Origin: Francisella sp. LA112445
GTDB lineage: Bacteria > Pseudomonadota > Gammaproteobacteria > Francisellales > Francisellaceae
NCBI RefSeq assembly: GCF_012224145.1
Contig: NZ_CP041030.1
Location: 1 to 64,000 of the forward strand
Length of the DNA: 64,000 bases
Direction: 5' to 3'
The translations under genes and the position numbers were made by a program. Under the pieces are notes generated by a model. That model did no database searches. It was not told the DNA's origin and worked only from the letters and a program-made list of their open reading frames with translations. Within the stretch, counting starts at the first letter, position 1. The number at the start of each line of letters is the position of its first letter. Of this stretch, positions 37,187-46,610 are shown one piece after another.

Positions 37187-38902
37187 TTATTGCCATATTG
37201 AATTTAGTTCATATAATTTGATAGTTAGACTTTTTTGGTCTGCAACTTTAATCTTCATAGTATTTTCTATTTTGCTGGAGCGTTCAAATCTCATTGTGAT
37301 AGATTCTTGACCTTTATTAACAAAAAGCTCAATACTTGTTGTATCTAAGAAGATATCTACAGATATGTTTTCTGAACTTATATCTTTTATAAAAGCTTCA
37401 TTCATAACTTGATTAAGGCTATTTTTTACTGAGATTTGGCTATCTTGATAACAAATATCAATCACAGATCCTTGATTATCTTTTAAAAGCTCTAGCTGCC
37501 ACGTATTGTTTGAATTAAACTCTAAATTTAGTTCAATAAGATCTGATGGGAGATCAATATTTTTGTTAAAGTTTTCTATCTGTAAACGTTGCACTCTAAG
37601 GTTATTATAAGCATCAGTAGGGTAGGAAATAAGCTTATTATTCACTACCTTGAATTGTCTCATTAGACTCATTGCACCAGCTGAATCTTCTTTTGCTCGG
37701 TTTTTATGATCTTCCCAACAGTTCATCCAACCAATAGCATACCTATTACCGTTAGCTTCAAAAGTCTGTGGGGCATAAAACTCTTTTGCAGAATCTATAT
37801 ATGTAGCAGGTGTCTTAGCTGAAAAATATTTACCATCAAAATCACCAATATAATAGAAAGACTTATAATCGAAGTCCTTTTTATTTTCTGTTGTAAAAAT
37901 TGAAAGCACTAGTACATACTTGCCATCTAGATAAAATAAATCTGGGCATTCTAGTGTTCTCCCAGAGATAGTTTTTTCTTGAAATAAGATGCTATGATAG
38001 TGCCAGCTCTTAGCATCATCAGATCTATACAATGCAACGCTTGGGAAGCTGTTTGCATAAGTACCAATCACCATATAATAGCAGTTGAAATTTTTATCAA
38101 ACCATACTTTAGGATCTCTAAAATCATAAGAGCAAAAATCAGGCTTACGATTAACAATAGTTTTAGGTTTTGAAAAATGTATACCATCTTTACTTTTTAT
38201 TAGATTTTGTTTTTCGATGAAAATATCAGGAGAATTTTCTAGATCCTCAAAATGCTCTGTATAGACAAGAAATAATTCATCATCAACAACCATGGCACTA
38301 CCTGAGAAAGCTCCACCTATATATCTCTCATCAAGATCGTTTTGTGGATAAATAGCAATAGGTAAATGTTGCCAATGTACCATATCATCAGAAACAGAAT
38401 GTCCCCAGTGCAGCATTGCGGTATGTTTACCATAAGGGTAGTGCTGATAGAACATATGATATTTACCTTTAAAGTAAACCAGACCATTAGGATCATTCAA
38501 CCAAGCTTTTTTTGCTGTAAAGTGATATTGTAGGTGTTTGGTATCTTTTAGCTTAGAGTTATCATGAGAGTGATGTGACTGGAATTGTCCATGTTTAAGG
38601 CTAAAGCAAACTCCTCCATACTCAAGTAATGTATCATCATATATCCAGCCATTTTCAATATTCAAATCTTGGATATCACAAGTTATTTTGAGAGTATACT
38701 CTTTGTTTGATTCTAGTAGCCATTCTACATGATAGTATTTTGTTTTTAATGATGTTGTTTGTATAGGGCAACATTCAACAATATTATTACCGTCATAAAG
38801 TCTAAATTGACCATGGTGATTTGTACTATAGTCAAAAGATATTACTGCATTATTTGCGACATGAATTCGAAAAGATTTTTCGTCAAGTTTATCTATAACC
38901 AT
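37187..38902 (-). CDS. GH32 beta-fructofuranosidase (sucrose/sucrose-6-P hydrolase-like)
   Basis: 571 aa. The catalytic five-bladed domain begins near 125 with HFTAKKAWLNDPNGL, nucleophile D137, then FRDP (D263) and the acid/base in LECPD (E318). C-terminal beta-sandwich from about 440. An unusual N-terminal region of about 115 residues precedes the catalytic domain. No signal peptide, so intracellular cleavage of sugar brought in by the adjacent MFS transporter is likely. Exact substrate (sucrose, sucrose-6-phosphate, fructan) not readable. Confidence 0.9.
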   Translation of the reverse strand: MVIDKLDEKSFRIHVANNAVISFDYSTNHHGQFRLYDGNNIVECCPIQTTSLKTKYYHVEWLLESNKEYTLKITCDIQDLNIENGWIYDDTLLEYGGVCFSLKHGQFQSHHSHDNSKLKDTKHLQYHFTAKKAWLNDPNGLVYFKGKYHMFYQHYPYGKHTAMLHWGHSVSDDMVHWQHLPIAIYPQNDLDERYIGGAFSGSAMVVDDELFLVYTEHFEDLENSPDIFIEKQNLIKSKDGIHFSKPKTIVNRKPDFCSYDFRDPKVWFDKNFNCYYMVIGTYANSFPSVALYRSDDAKSWHYHSILFQEKTISGRTLECPDLFYLDGKYVLVLSIFTTENKKDFDYKSFYYIGDFDGKYFSAKTPATYIDSAKEFYAPQTFEANGNRYAIGWMNCWEDHKNRAKEDSAGAMSLMRQFKVVNNKLISYPTDAYNNLRVQRLQIENFNKNIDLPSDLIELNLEFNSNNTWQLELLKDNQGSVIDICYQDSQISVKNSLNQVMNEAFIKDISSENISVDIFLDTTSIELFVNKGQESITMRFERSSKIENTMKIKVADQKSLTIKLYELNSIWQ

Positions 38903-39051
38903 TTCTTTAGAAATAGAGTTAGTGTATAAAAAAGTTTATGTGACTAGATGATTAGAGTCAATTTATAGTTTATAAAATAAAATATCCTTTAGATTTAGCA
39001 TTATTTAGGTTAAATTATCTCTTTAATTTAAATATTAAGTAGAGGATAGTT

Positions 39052-40488
39052 TTGATAAAAGACATAAAAGTAAGGCAGTTTTCTGTATTATGGTTTGTAG
39101 AGTTATGGGAAAGGTATGCTTTTTATAGTTTCCAAGCTCTTTTTATGCTTTTTATAACAGCTAGTCATATTAGTGAGTCACAAGGGTATTTAATCTTTGG
39201 AATATTTGCTTCACTAATCTATATCACACCAACGATAGGTGGGTATTTATCTGATAAATATATAGGTGTTAAAAATGCTTTAGTTATAGGTGCGGTATTT
39301 TTATTATTAGGCTATATTGTTTTAGCAATATCAACGGATTTAAGTCATGTAAATTGGGCTTTATCACTTATAATAGTTGGTAATGGGCTTTTTAAACCTG
39401 CACCAACTTCACTAATTTCAAGAATTTTTGATGATAATCCATCACAGTCTCACTCAGCATTTACAGTATATTATATGGGAGTAAATATTGGTGGTTTTCT
39501 TGCTATAGCATTTACACCAATAATTGCAAAATATACTAGTTATTCTTATGCATTCATCATATGTGTTATTGGTATGTTTCTTGCAATATCAAACTTTTTC
39601 TGGCGAGCAAAGCTTTTAAAAGGTATAGGGTCTGATACACCACCAATGACTACTAAGGTTAAGCTTTTAATATCACTAATATGCTTAGCTCAGTTATTAA
39701 TATGCTATGGATTATTCCAAGTTACAGATATTTCTTTATATTTGATAATAATCTTATGTATTCTAACATTCATATATATGTTAAATGATGCAAGAAATGC
39801 TTGTGATCGCAAAGAGACTATTCTACAAGTAATAGGGGTGATTTTAGTTATTGAAGCGGTGATTTATTTTATTGTCTATAGCCAAATGTTTTCGACATTA
39901 GTGTTATTTGCAAAGCATAATGTTTCACTTAACTTGATAGGGTTTGATGTATCTCCAGCAACTTATGCATCTTTAGATTCTTTTTGGTTAATCGTTTTGA
40001 GTCCGTTATTAGCTATTTTATACAAAAAGAGTGTAAAACACTTATCTGTACCTTATAAATACTCTATAGGAACAATAATTGCAGGTATCGCGCCTCTAAG
40101 TTTATATGTGGTGATAAAGCTGACACAGGTAAGTGGCTTTGTCGATGGTAACTGGATGTTTGTCTATTTCTTCTTTGGAGCTTTAGCTGAGTTATTAGTT
40201 GCTGCAATAGGTTTTTCAATGATTGCTATTTACTTTAGAAAAGAAATAGTAACACTAGGTATGGGCTTTTTTATGCTTGCAATAGCTCTAGGAGGTGCTT
40301 TATCTGGTAAATTAGGTCAGCTTGTTGCTATGCCTGATGGTAAGATTGATCCAATGGTAAGTCTAAGTATTTATGAGAGTTATTTCTTATGGCTAGGCGT
40401 AATAACGATCATTTTAGGTGTTGTATATGGAGTAGTAGCCAAGATTGTGACTACTATAGCTAATAAACATAATATTTCATTAGGATAA
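39052..40488 (+). CDS. POT-family proton-dependent peptide transporter
   Basis: 478 aa with about 14 helices. The N-terminal motif FVELWERYAFYSFQAL contains the proton-coupling ExxER of POT transporters (E17..ER21), and TIGGYLSDKYIGVKNALVIG is the family loop. Di/tripeptide uptake is the expected role. It starts with TTG, 6 nt after AGAGG; no better ATG is available. Divergent from the GH32 gene. Confidence 0.88.
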   Translation: MIKDIKVRQFSVLWFVELWERYAFYSFQALFMLFITASHISESQGYLIFGIFASLIYITPTIGGYLSDKYIGVKNALVIGAVFLLLGYIVLAISTDLSHVNWALSLIIVGNGLFKPAPTSLISRIFDDNPSQSHSAFTVYYMGVNIGGFLAIAFTPIIAKYTSYSYAFIICVIGMFLAISNFFWRAKLLKGIGSDTPPMTTKVKLLISLICLAQLLICYGLFQVTDISLYLIIILCILTFIYMLNDARNACDRKETILQVIGVILVIEAVIYFIVYSQMFSTLVLFAKHNVSLNLIGFDVSPATYASLDSFWLIVLSPLLAILYKKSVKHLSVPYKYSIGTIIAGIAPLSLYVVIKLTQVSGFVDGNWMFVYFFFGALAELLVAAIGFSMIAIYFRKEIVTLGMGFFMLAIALGGALSGKLGQLVAMPDGKIDPMVSLSIYESYFLWLGVITIILGVVYGVVAKIVTTIANKHNISLG

Positions 40489-40494
40489 ATAAGA

Positions 40495-41574
40495 TTATAA
40501 TCTCTTTATAATCTCATCTGTAAACTCTTGAGTAGAAGCTAATTTAGTTCCTTGAGTATAGATATCTTGAGTTCTAAAACCATCTTCAAGAGTTAAATTA
40601 ATTGCATTTGCAATAGCTTCAGCTTCTGATACTAATCCAAATGAGTAAGAAAGCATTAGTGATGCTGATAATATCTGTGCAATTGGATTTGCTTTGTTCT
40701 GACCTTTGATATCATAAGCAGAACCACCAGAAGGCTCATAAAGACCAAAACCATCTTTATTTAAGCTTATAGATGGTACTAAACCAATTGATCCAGGCAG
40801 TACAGATGCTAAATCAGATATAATATCTCCAAAAAGGTTTCCTGTAACCATTACATCAAATTGACTTGGGTTAAGAACCATTTGCATAGCACAGTTATCG
40901 ACATACATATGATTGACTGTAACATTTGGATAGTCTTTTGCTACCTCATTAACTATATTTCTCCATAGTCTTGATGTATCTAAGACATTAGCTTTATCTA
41001 CTGAAGTCAATCTATTTGAGCGTTGTGTAGCTCTTTCAAATGCTTGAGTAACAATATTTCTAATAGTATGTTCATCATATTCAGCGATATCTGTAGCACA
41101 CCTTGTACCATTTTCATCAGTAAAAGTTTTATGCTCCCCAAAATAGATATCTCTAGAAAGCTCTCTAAAGATCTCAATATCAGCACCATTAGCGATACGA
41201 CTATCTTTCAAAGGACATGCTTCTTTTAGTGATGGGAATATTTGGCTAGGACGAATGTTTATATTAAATCCAAAGTGCTTTCTTAGCGCGAGGATACTAT
41301 TAGCTTCACAGCCTTGCCATTTTTCCTCATTTTGAGCTTCAACAGGCCCACCAACAGAGCCAAAAAGTATCGCATCAGAGTTTTTACATATTTCTAAAGT
41401 TTCTTCTGGGCAATGACTTTTGTATTTATCATAAGCTGCTCCGCCGACTAGAGCTTCAGTATAGTTAAATTTGTGATTATATTTTTTAGCTGTAGCATCA
41501 AGAACCTTTATTGCCGATTCCATTACTTCAGGACCAATGCCATCACCAGCTAATATAGCAATATTTTTTTCCAT
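40495..41574 (-). CDS. leuB: 3-isopropylmalate dehydrogenase
   Basis: Third enzyme of leucine synthesis, NAD-dependent. 359 aa from the ATG that lies 1 nt after the leuD stop and has GAAGAGG before it; an ATG eight codons earlier overlaps leuD. Motifs: ILAGDGIGPEVM, LGSVGGP-type LFGSVGGPVE, RLWRNIV, DNCAMQMVLNP, NLFGDIISDLASVLPGSIGLVPS. Last gene of ilvE-leuACDB. Confidence 0.96.
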   Translation of the reverse strand: MEKNIAILAGDGIGPEVMESAIKVLDATAKKYNHKFNYTEALVGGAAYDKYKSHCPEETLEICKNSDAILFGSVGGPVEAQNEEKWQGCEANSILALRKHFGFNINIRPSQIFPSLKEACPLKDSRIANGADIEIFRELSRDIYFGEHKTFTDENGTRCATDIAEYDEHTIRNIVTQAFERATQRSNRLTSVDKANVLDTSRLWRNIVNEVAKDYPNVTVNHMYVDNCAMQMVLNPSQFDVMVTGNLFGDIISDLASVLPGSIGLVPSISLNKDGFGLYEPSGGSAYDIKGQNKANPIAQILSASLMLSYSFGLVSEAEAIANAINLTLEDGFRTQDIYTQGTKLASTQEFTDEIIKRL

Positions 41575-41575
41575 T

Positions 41576-42145
41576 CTAGCCTCTTCTTGATTGTTCAAAT
41601 TGTTTGATTAGATCTAAGTTCTCGATAAGGTAGGACATATCATCAAGCCCCTTGATAAGACAAGTCTTACGAAAAGGATCGTAATCAAAGCTATACGAAT
41701 CTTTATCTGCAGAAACTATCTGGTTTTCTAAATCAATAGTTACATTAAACTTTGGATCTTCTGCTTTATCGCATAAATCCTTAACAATATCCTTATCTAG
41801 AGATATTAGTAACAAACCATTTTTAGCAGCATTGTTGAAAAAAATATCAGAAAAAGAAGGGGCAATTATAGCTCTTATACCAGCTTGAGTAAGAGCCCAA
41901 ACAGCATGTTCCCTAGATGAACCACAACCAAAATTACTTCCTGCGATTAGTATTTGTGAATCGGAGTAATCAGGGTTGTTAAAAATAAAATCATGATCTT
42001 TTTCTTTTAAATTATGAAATAAACTATTCCCATAACCATCTTTACTTGTTTGAGTTAGAAAGTTAGCTGGGATAATCATATCTGTATCAATATCACTTAG
42101 CCATAAAGGAATTGCATTAGATGTTAGTTTTTTAAAAGCTTGCAT
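41576..42145 (-). CDS. leuD: 3-isopropylmalate dehydratase small subunit
   Basis: Swivel domain of the aconitase-like isomerase. 189 aa with [19 protein letters not shown] near the start and the [17 protein letters not shown] motif (about 68-84). Pairs with LeuC, whose gene ends 17 nt upstream. Confidence 0.97.
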   Translation of the reverse strand: MQAFKKLTSNAIPLWLSDIDTDMIIPANFLTQTSKDGYGNSLFHNLKEKDHDFIFNNPDYSDSQILIAGSNFGCGSSREHAVWALTQAGIRAIIAPSFSDIFFNNAAKNGLLLISLDKDIVKDLCDKAEDPKFNVTIDLENQIVSADKDSYSFDYDPFRKTCLIKGLDDMSYLIENLDLIKQFEQSRRG

Positions 42146-42162
42146 TTCTTATAGCTCCTTAG

Positions 42163-43560
42163 TTATAGTTTATCAACACTGCAAATTTTACCCATTACAG
42201 CACTAGCAGCAACTGTTTGAGGTGATGCAAGATGAGTTATACTACCTTTACCTTGACGACCGATAAAGTTTCTATTTGAGGTGCTTATACATCTTTGGCC
42301 TGCAGGAACTTTATCATCATTCATTGCTAGACACATTGAGCAACCTGGCATTCTAAAGTCAGCACCAGCATCAGTAAAGATCTTATCTAAGCCTTCTTCT
42401 AGTGCTATTTTTCTAACTTGCTCAGAGCCAGGAACTATATACATAGTTACATTTTTAGCTACTTTTCTGCCCTTTAAAACTTCAGCAACAGCACGCATAT
42501 CTTCTATACGACCATTAGTACAGCTACCGACAAAAGCCCACTGTATTTCTTTACCAAGAATATCTTCATCAGCATTAAATTTTGTATAGCTATAAGCTTG
42601 TTGAGCTAATTTATGTTGATGAGTTGGAATATCTTTAAGATTTGGAATCTTAGCTGAAATATTAATAGCATGTTGAGGATTTATTCCCCAAGTTACCATT
42701 GGCCCAAGGTTAGCAACATCTACTTCTACATATTTATCGTAGCTTGCACCTTTATCAGTTTTTAGGGATTTCCAGCTATCTAATGCTTTGTCAAAATCAG
42801 CTCCTTGAGGAGCATATTTTTTACCTCTAAGGTAATTAAAAGTTTTCTCATCTGGAGATACTAGACCAGCCCTTGCGCCACATTCTATAGACATATTGCA
42901 CAAAGTCATACGCTCTTCCATAGACATATTTTTGACTACCTCACCAGTGTACTCAATAATATATCCACCAGCACCACCAATACCAATTTGAGCAATTAGT
43001 TTCATTACAATGTCTTTGGCTGTTGCTAACTCTGAAGGTTTACCTACAAACTCAACTTTCATTGTCTTAGGTCTGTACTGTAGTATACAGTTAGTCGCAA
43101 GTACATGACCAATTTCAGATGTACCTATACCAAATGCTAAAGCTCCAAAAGCCCCGTGAGTTGAAGTATGAGAGTCACCACACACAAGAGTTATTCCTGG
43201 TAGGGTAAAACCTAGCTCAGGACCTGTTACATGTACGACACCTTGATGTTGGCTCTCGAAATCATAAAAATCAAGACCAAACTCTTTGACATTATTACGA
43301 AGCTTCTCAACTTGAGCTTGAGCAACTTTGTCTTTCATCTCTAAGCGATTAATAGGAGATGTTGATATACTATGATCTACAGTTGCAATGATAGATTTTG
43401 GGTTATTTATAGGTATTTTTAGTTCTCTAATTTTATCAAATGCTTGAGGCGAAGTTACTTCGTGCACCAACATTCTATCTATATATAACATATCTGGGAA
43501 ATCAGGTATTTGTTTTACAACATGAGCATCCCAAATTTTATCTATAATATTCTTTGCCAT
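42163..43560 (-). CDS. leuC: 3-isopropylmalate dehydratase large subunit
   Basis: 465 aa, iron-sulphur subunit of isopropylmalate isomerase. Cluster cysteines in VGSCTNGRIEDMR (about 341-353) and PGCSMCLAMN (about 404-413), and VCGDSHTSTHGAFGALAFGIGTSE. One base separates it from leuA. Confidence 0.97.
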   Translation of the reverse strand: MAKNIIDKIWDAHVVKQIPDFPDMLYIDRMLVHEVTSPQAFDKIRELKIPINNPKSIIATVDHSISTSPINRLEMKDKVAQAQVEKLRNNVKEFGLDFYDFESQHQGVVHVTGPELGFTLPGITLVCGDSHTSTHGAFGALAFGIGTSEIGHVLATNCILQYRPKTMKVEFVGKPSELATAKDIVMKLIAQIGIGGAGGYIIEYTGEVVKNMSMEERMTLCNMSIECGARAGLVSPDEKTFNYLRGKKYAPQGADFDKALDSWKSLKTDKGASYDKYVEVDVANLGPMVTWGINPQHAINISAKIPNLKDIPTHQHKLAQQAYSYTKFNADEDILGKEIQWAFVGSCTNGRIEDMRAVAEVLKGRKVAKNVTMYIVPGSEQVRKIALEEGLDKIFTDAGADFRMPGCSMCLAMNDDKVPAGQRCISTSNRNFIGRQGKGSITHLASPQTVAASAVMGKICSVDKL

Positions 43561-43561
43561 A

Positions 43562-45142
43562 TTATTTCCTATAATTTGTTTCTATAAATAATTTATTTGT
43601 AGCCGCAATTAAAGCTTTAAGAGTAGATATTTCTATATCTTGATCAGTAGCAACTCCTTCAACTGTAGGGCTATTTTCACCCGCTTTAATTATAATAGTA
43701 CTTTCTGATTTGGAGTTTATCCCAGCATCTTTTAATGAGCGTGAGAAGTAGTCTGATATGTTTACTTCAGGAATGTGCTCTTGGATACCTTTTAATAAAG
43801 CTGATAAGGCAGAGTTTTCACTATGATCTGTGATTCTATAGTCTGTATTACCAAAGAAGTTACCTTTAAGCTCTACAAATGTTTCGCCATTAGATTTTCC
43901 ATAATCAATACTTGTGGCATTGATCGGAGCTCTAATTTTTTTATAAGCAGTAATAAGCTCTTCATCTGTGATACCTTTTCTACGCTCATGATAAATATCT
44001 TTTATTTGTTGTGCAATTTTTGCTTTTTCTTTGTCATCACAAATATAACCATTTTCTTCGATAATCTTCTTAGCATGATTACCACCAGAAAGAGGTCCAA
44101 AAACAAAGCTAATTTCATTACCTACAGATTCAGGGTGAAAAGGTTGGTATGCTAATGGATTATTTAAAATAGCATTAGTATGACCACCAGATGTATGTCT
44201 AGCAGAGTTTAGACCAGTAATAGGGTAATGAGGTTGTCTTGATAGCATCCTTTCACCAATAAAGTCAGAGATAGTCTTAAAGTTAGAAATATCAATATCA
44301 TTGTAGTAGTGACACTCTTTTTGTTTACCAAAAAGATTTAAAAACATTACACATTGTTCTAAAGATGCGTTACCAGCTCTTTCACCTACACCATTAATAC
44401 AACCCTCAATTTGCCTTGCAGGACCATCAAAGACAGCATTCATAGAGTTTTCTAATGCTAAGCCTAAATCATTGTGACAGTGTGCTGACCAAATTATATC
44501 CCTGTCAGGAAATTCTTCTTTAATTATTTTTGCATGTTTAGACATATTATGGACAAAGTAGTTTTCGCCTTCTCTTTCGCATGCTCCACCAATAGTATCT
44601 GGACAGTTGATTACAGAAACCCCAGCAGAAACTGCAGCTCTAAAAACATCTGTTACATAGTCAAAAGTATCACCAAGCTTAGAGTATCCCTCAGCACTAA
44701 ACTCAACCTCAAAGCCTTCATCACTAGCTAGCTTAACTAGTTCGTAAACATTTTTGATATTTTGTTCATTATCATTTTTGCTACCTAAGCTTGCTTGAGC
44801 TAAATTAGGGTCTACCGGCAGATACATATGAACTCTTGCTTTACCTATCTCTAGCGAAGGGCGTAGAGCATCCATTGTGATTTCAACCTGGTTTTTACGT
44901 AATTGGCATAGTCCAGCAATAATCATGTTAGACTTCCTTTCAGTCATTCTTTTTGAGATAGTATTTACTATTTCAAAGTCAGTCTTACTTGCAGAAGGAA
45001 ATCCAGCTTCTAACACATCAATTTTTAACTTATCTGCTAGATCAGCATATGTGATATTATCTTCAAAAGACATTCCTGCTCCAGGAGATTGTTGACCATC
45101 CCTAAGAGTTGTATCAAAGATATAAACTTTCTTCTTATCCAT
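43562..45142 (-). CDS. leuA: 2-isopropylmalate synthase
   Basis: First committed leucine enzyme. 526 aa: HMGL-like catalytic barrel starting IFDTTLRDGQQSPGAGM (metal D9-type), SAHCHNDLGLALENSMNA with catalytic His, and NGVGERAGNA; C-terminal LeuA regulatory domain (about 390-526) that normally gives leucine feedback inhibition. One base after ilvE. Confidence 0.97.
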   Translation of the reverse strand: MDKKKVYIFDTTLRDGQQSPGAGMSFEDNITYADLADKLKIDVLEAGFPSASKTDFEIVNTISKRMTERKSNMIIAGLCQLRKNQVEITMDALRPSLEIGKARVHMYLPVDPNLAQASLGSKNDNEQNIKNVYELVKLASDEGFEVEFSAEGYSKLGDTFDYVTDVFRAAVSAGVSVINCPDTIGGACEREGENYFVHNMSKHAKIIKEEFPDRDIIWSAHCHNDLGLALENSMNAVFDGPARQIEGCINGVGERAGNASLEQCVMFLNLFGKQKECHYYNDIDISNFKTISDFIGERMLSRQPHYPITGLNSARHTSGGHTNAILNNPLAYQPFHPESVGNEISFVFGPLSGGNHAKKIIEENGYICDDKEKAKIAQQIKDIYHERRKGITDEELITAYKKIRAPINATSIDYGKSNGETFVELKGNFFGNTDYRITDHSENSALSALLKGIQEHIPEVNISDYFSRSLKDAGINSKSESTIIIKAGENSPTVEGVATDQDIEISTLKALIAATNKLFIETNYRK

Positions 45143-45143
45143 A

Positions 45144-46040
45144 TTAAGATCCCTCTACATAAGTTAAAATTTCTTTATAAGCTTGTCCTTGCTTAATTTT
45201 TTCAAAGACTTCTTTTATTTGGTTAGTTATTGTATGATCTGAACTTTTTAATTTATTATCATCTATACTTGCAACTGGAGTTACTTCAGCTGCGGTACCA
45301 CAGAAGAAGGCTTCATCTGCATCAACTAACTCTTCTACCTTAAATAAGCGCTCTGTAACTTTATAGCCTAAGTCTTTAGCTATTTGTATAATAAGTTTTC
45401 TTGTTATACCATTTAGTATTGTTCCTAAAGGAGTTGTTATTACTTCTTTATCCTTTATTAAAAACACATTCATTGCCGCACCTTCAGCGACATATCCATT
45501 TGAGTCAAGTAATAAAGACTCATGATAATGAGTATCTAAAGTTTCTCTAGAGGCTAAGATACTATTTACATAGTGACCACCAATTTTTGCATCACAAACA
45601 GTTGATTGGGGGTGAATACGGATATATTTACTAACCTTGATGTCAACTTTGTCAGCAGACATATATTTGCCCATATCAATACAATATATAGCAATATCTA
45701 CTGGATGATTATCTGCTGGTAGCACACTTACTCCACCTTCAGCATAATATGCTAAAGGTCTTATATAGCAGGATTTTTTACCACTTGCTTTAATTATATC
45801 TAGTACAGCTTGGCATAACTCATCGATACTATATTTACATTTCATACCAAGAACATTCATTGAGTATACAAATCTTTCCATATGTTCTTTTAGTTTTAAA
45901 ACACCAACGCCATTTGGCGTTTCATATGCTCTTATGCCTTCAAATACTGATGAACCATAGTGTAGAGAGTGTGTATTTATACCAACTTTTGCATCTTCAT
46001 AAGATATAATTGCGCCATTTTTCCAAATTTTATCTATCAT
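45144..46040 (-). CDS. ilvE: Branched-chain amino acid aminotransferase
   Basis: PLP fold-IV transaminase for the last step of leucine, valine and isoleucine synthesis. 298 aa, start IWKNGAIISYEDAKVGINTHSLHYGSSVFEG, PLP lysine in the KIGGHYVNSILAS region (about 157-169), YVAEGAAMNVFLIKD and FFCGTAAEVTPV. First structural gene of the leucine operon, preceded by a 570-nt leader region. Confidence 0.95.
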   Translation of the reverse strand: MIDKIWKNGAIISYEDAKVGINTHSLHYGSSVFEGIRAYETPNGVGVLKLKEHMERFVYSMNVLGMKCKYSIDELCQAVLDIIKASGKKSCYIRPLAYYAEGGVSVLPADNHPVDIAIYCIDMGKYMSADKVDIKVSKYIRIHPQSTVCDAKIGGHYVNSILASRETLDTHYHESLLLDSNGYVAEGAAMNVFLIKDKEVITTPLGTILNGITRKLIIQIAKDLGYKVTERLFKVEELVDADEAFFCGTAAEVTPVASIDDNKLKSSDHTITNQIKEVFEKIKQGQAYKEILTYVEGS

Positions 46041-46111
46041 TTTAACCCTCGATATTTAATTATTATTTTTTTTAAATTTAAAATTTTGAATGTTTTATTT
46101 TTTGCCTGCTA

Positions 46112-46300
46112 TTAGAGACAGAGAGTACTTTTTGTGAGGGGGAGGAGTGCTTGAGAAGAATTACTTTGAGATTTGCTTTTTTTTAAGAACACAGTAGTTA
46201 CAGAGTTTAAGAAAACTTTGCTGTTACTATATATCTTAATTATAGAGACAATGTCTATATGTATTCGCATTCGTATACATGAATTCACTATTTTATGCAT
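46112..46300 (-). promoter_or_regulatory. Candidate branched-chain leader ORF before ilvE
   Basis: A 62-codon frame between a predicted promoter and ilvE, with AAGGG just before its ATG. Its first 23 residues hold eight isoleucines (RMRIHIDIVSIIKI) and more Val/Leu follow, the composition of ilv/leu attenuator leader peptides. I see no clear terminator hairpin with a T-run, so an attenuation mechanism is not demonstrated; AT-rich sequence alone raises isoleucine. Confidence 0.3.
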
Positions 46301-46370
46301 TTTCCCTTATCTTTTTAGTACAAAGAATACTTTCGAGTAAAAATACTCTTAGTTAAAAGTTAATACAGTT

Positions 46371-46399
46371 ATTGTAGCCATATAATATTTTAGAGTAAA
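46371..46399 (-). promoter_or_regulatory. Predicted promoter of ilvE-leuACDB
   Basis: Minus-strand TTTACT (46394-46399) and TACAAT (46371-46376) separated by 17 nt, about 330 nt before ilvE. The transcript would carry the isoleucine-rich frame as leader. Rest of 46400-46610: no feature seen. Confidence 0.4.
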
Positions 46400-46610
46400 C
46401 CTAGTTTTAGCATAACGGTTGATTTTTTATAAAATTTTTTATAAAGTTAAGAGTTTTTATCACTCTATAAAAGGTATATTTTTGTAAAATGATTATATTA
46501 AGTTATATATTTATCAGGAAATTATACTAAAAATTGTTATTATCAAATACCTAACAACAGCAGTTTTATATAATTGAGAGATAGTTAGTATCTAAGAGTT
46601 AAAAGAAATA

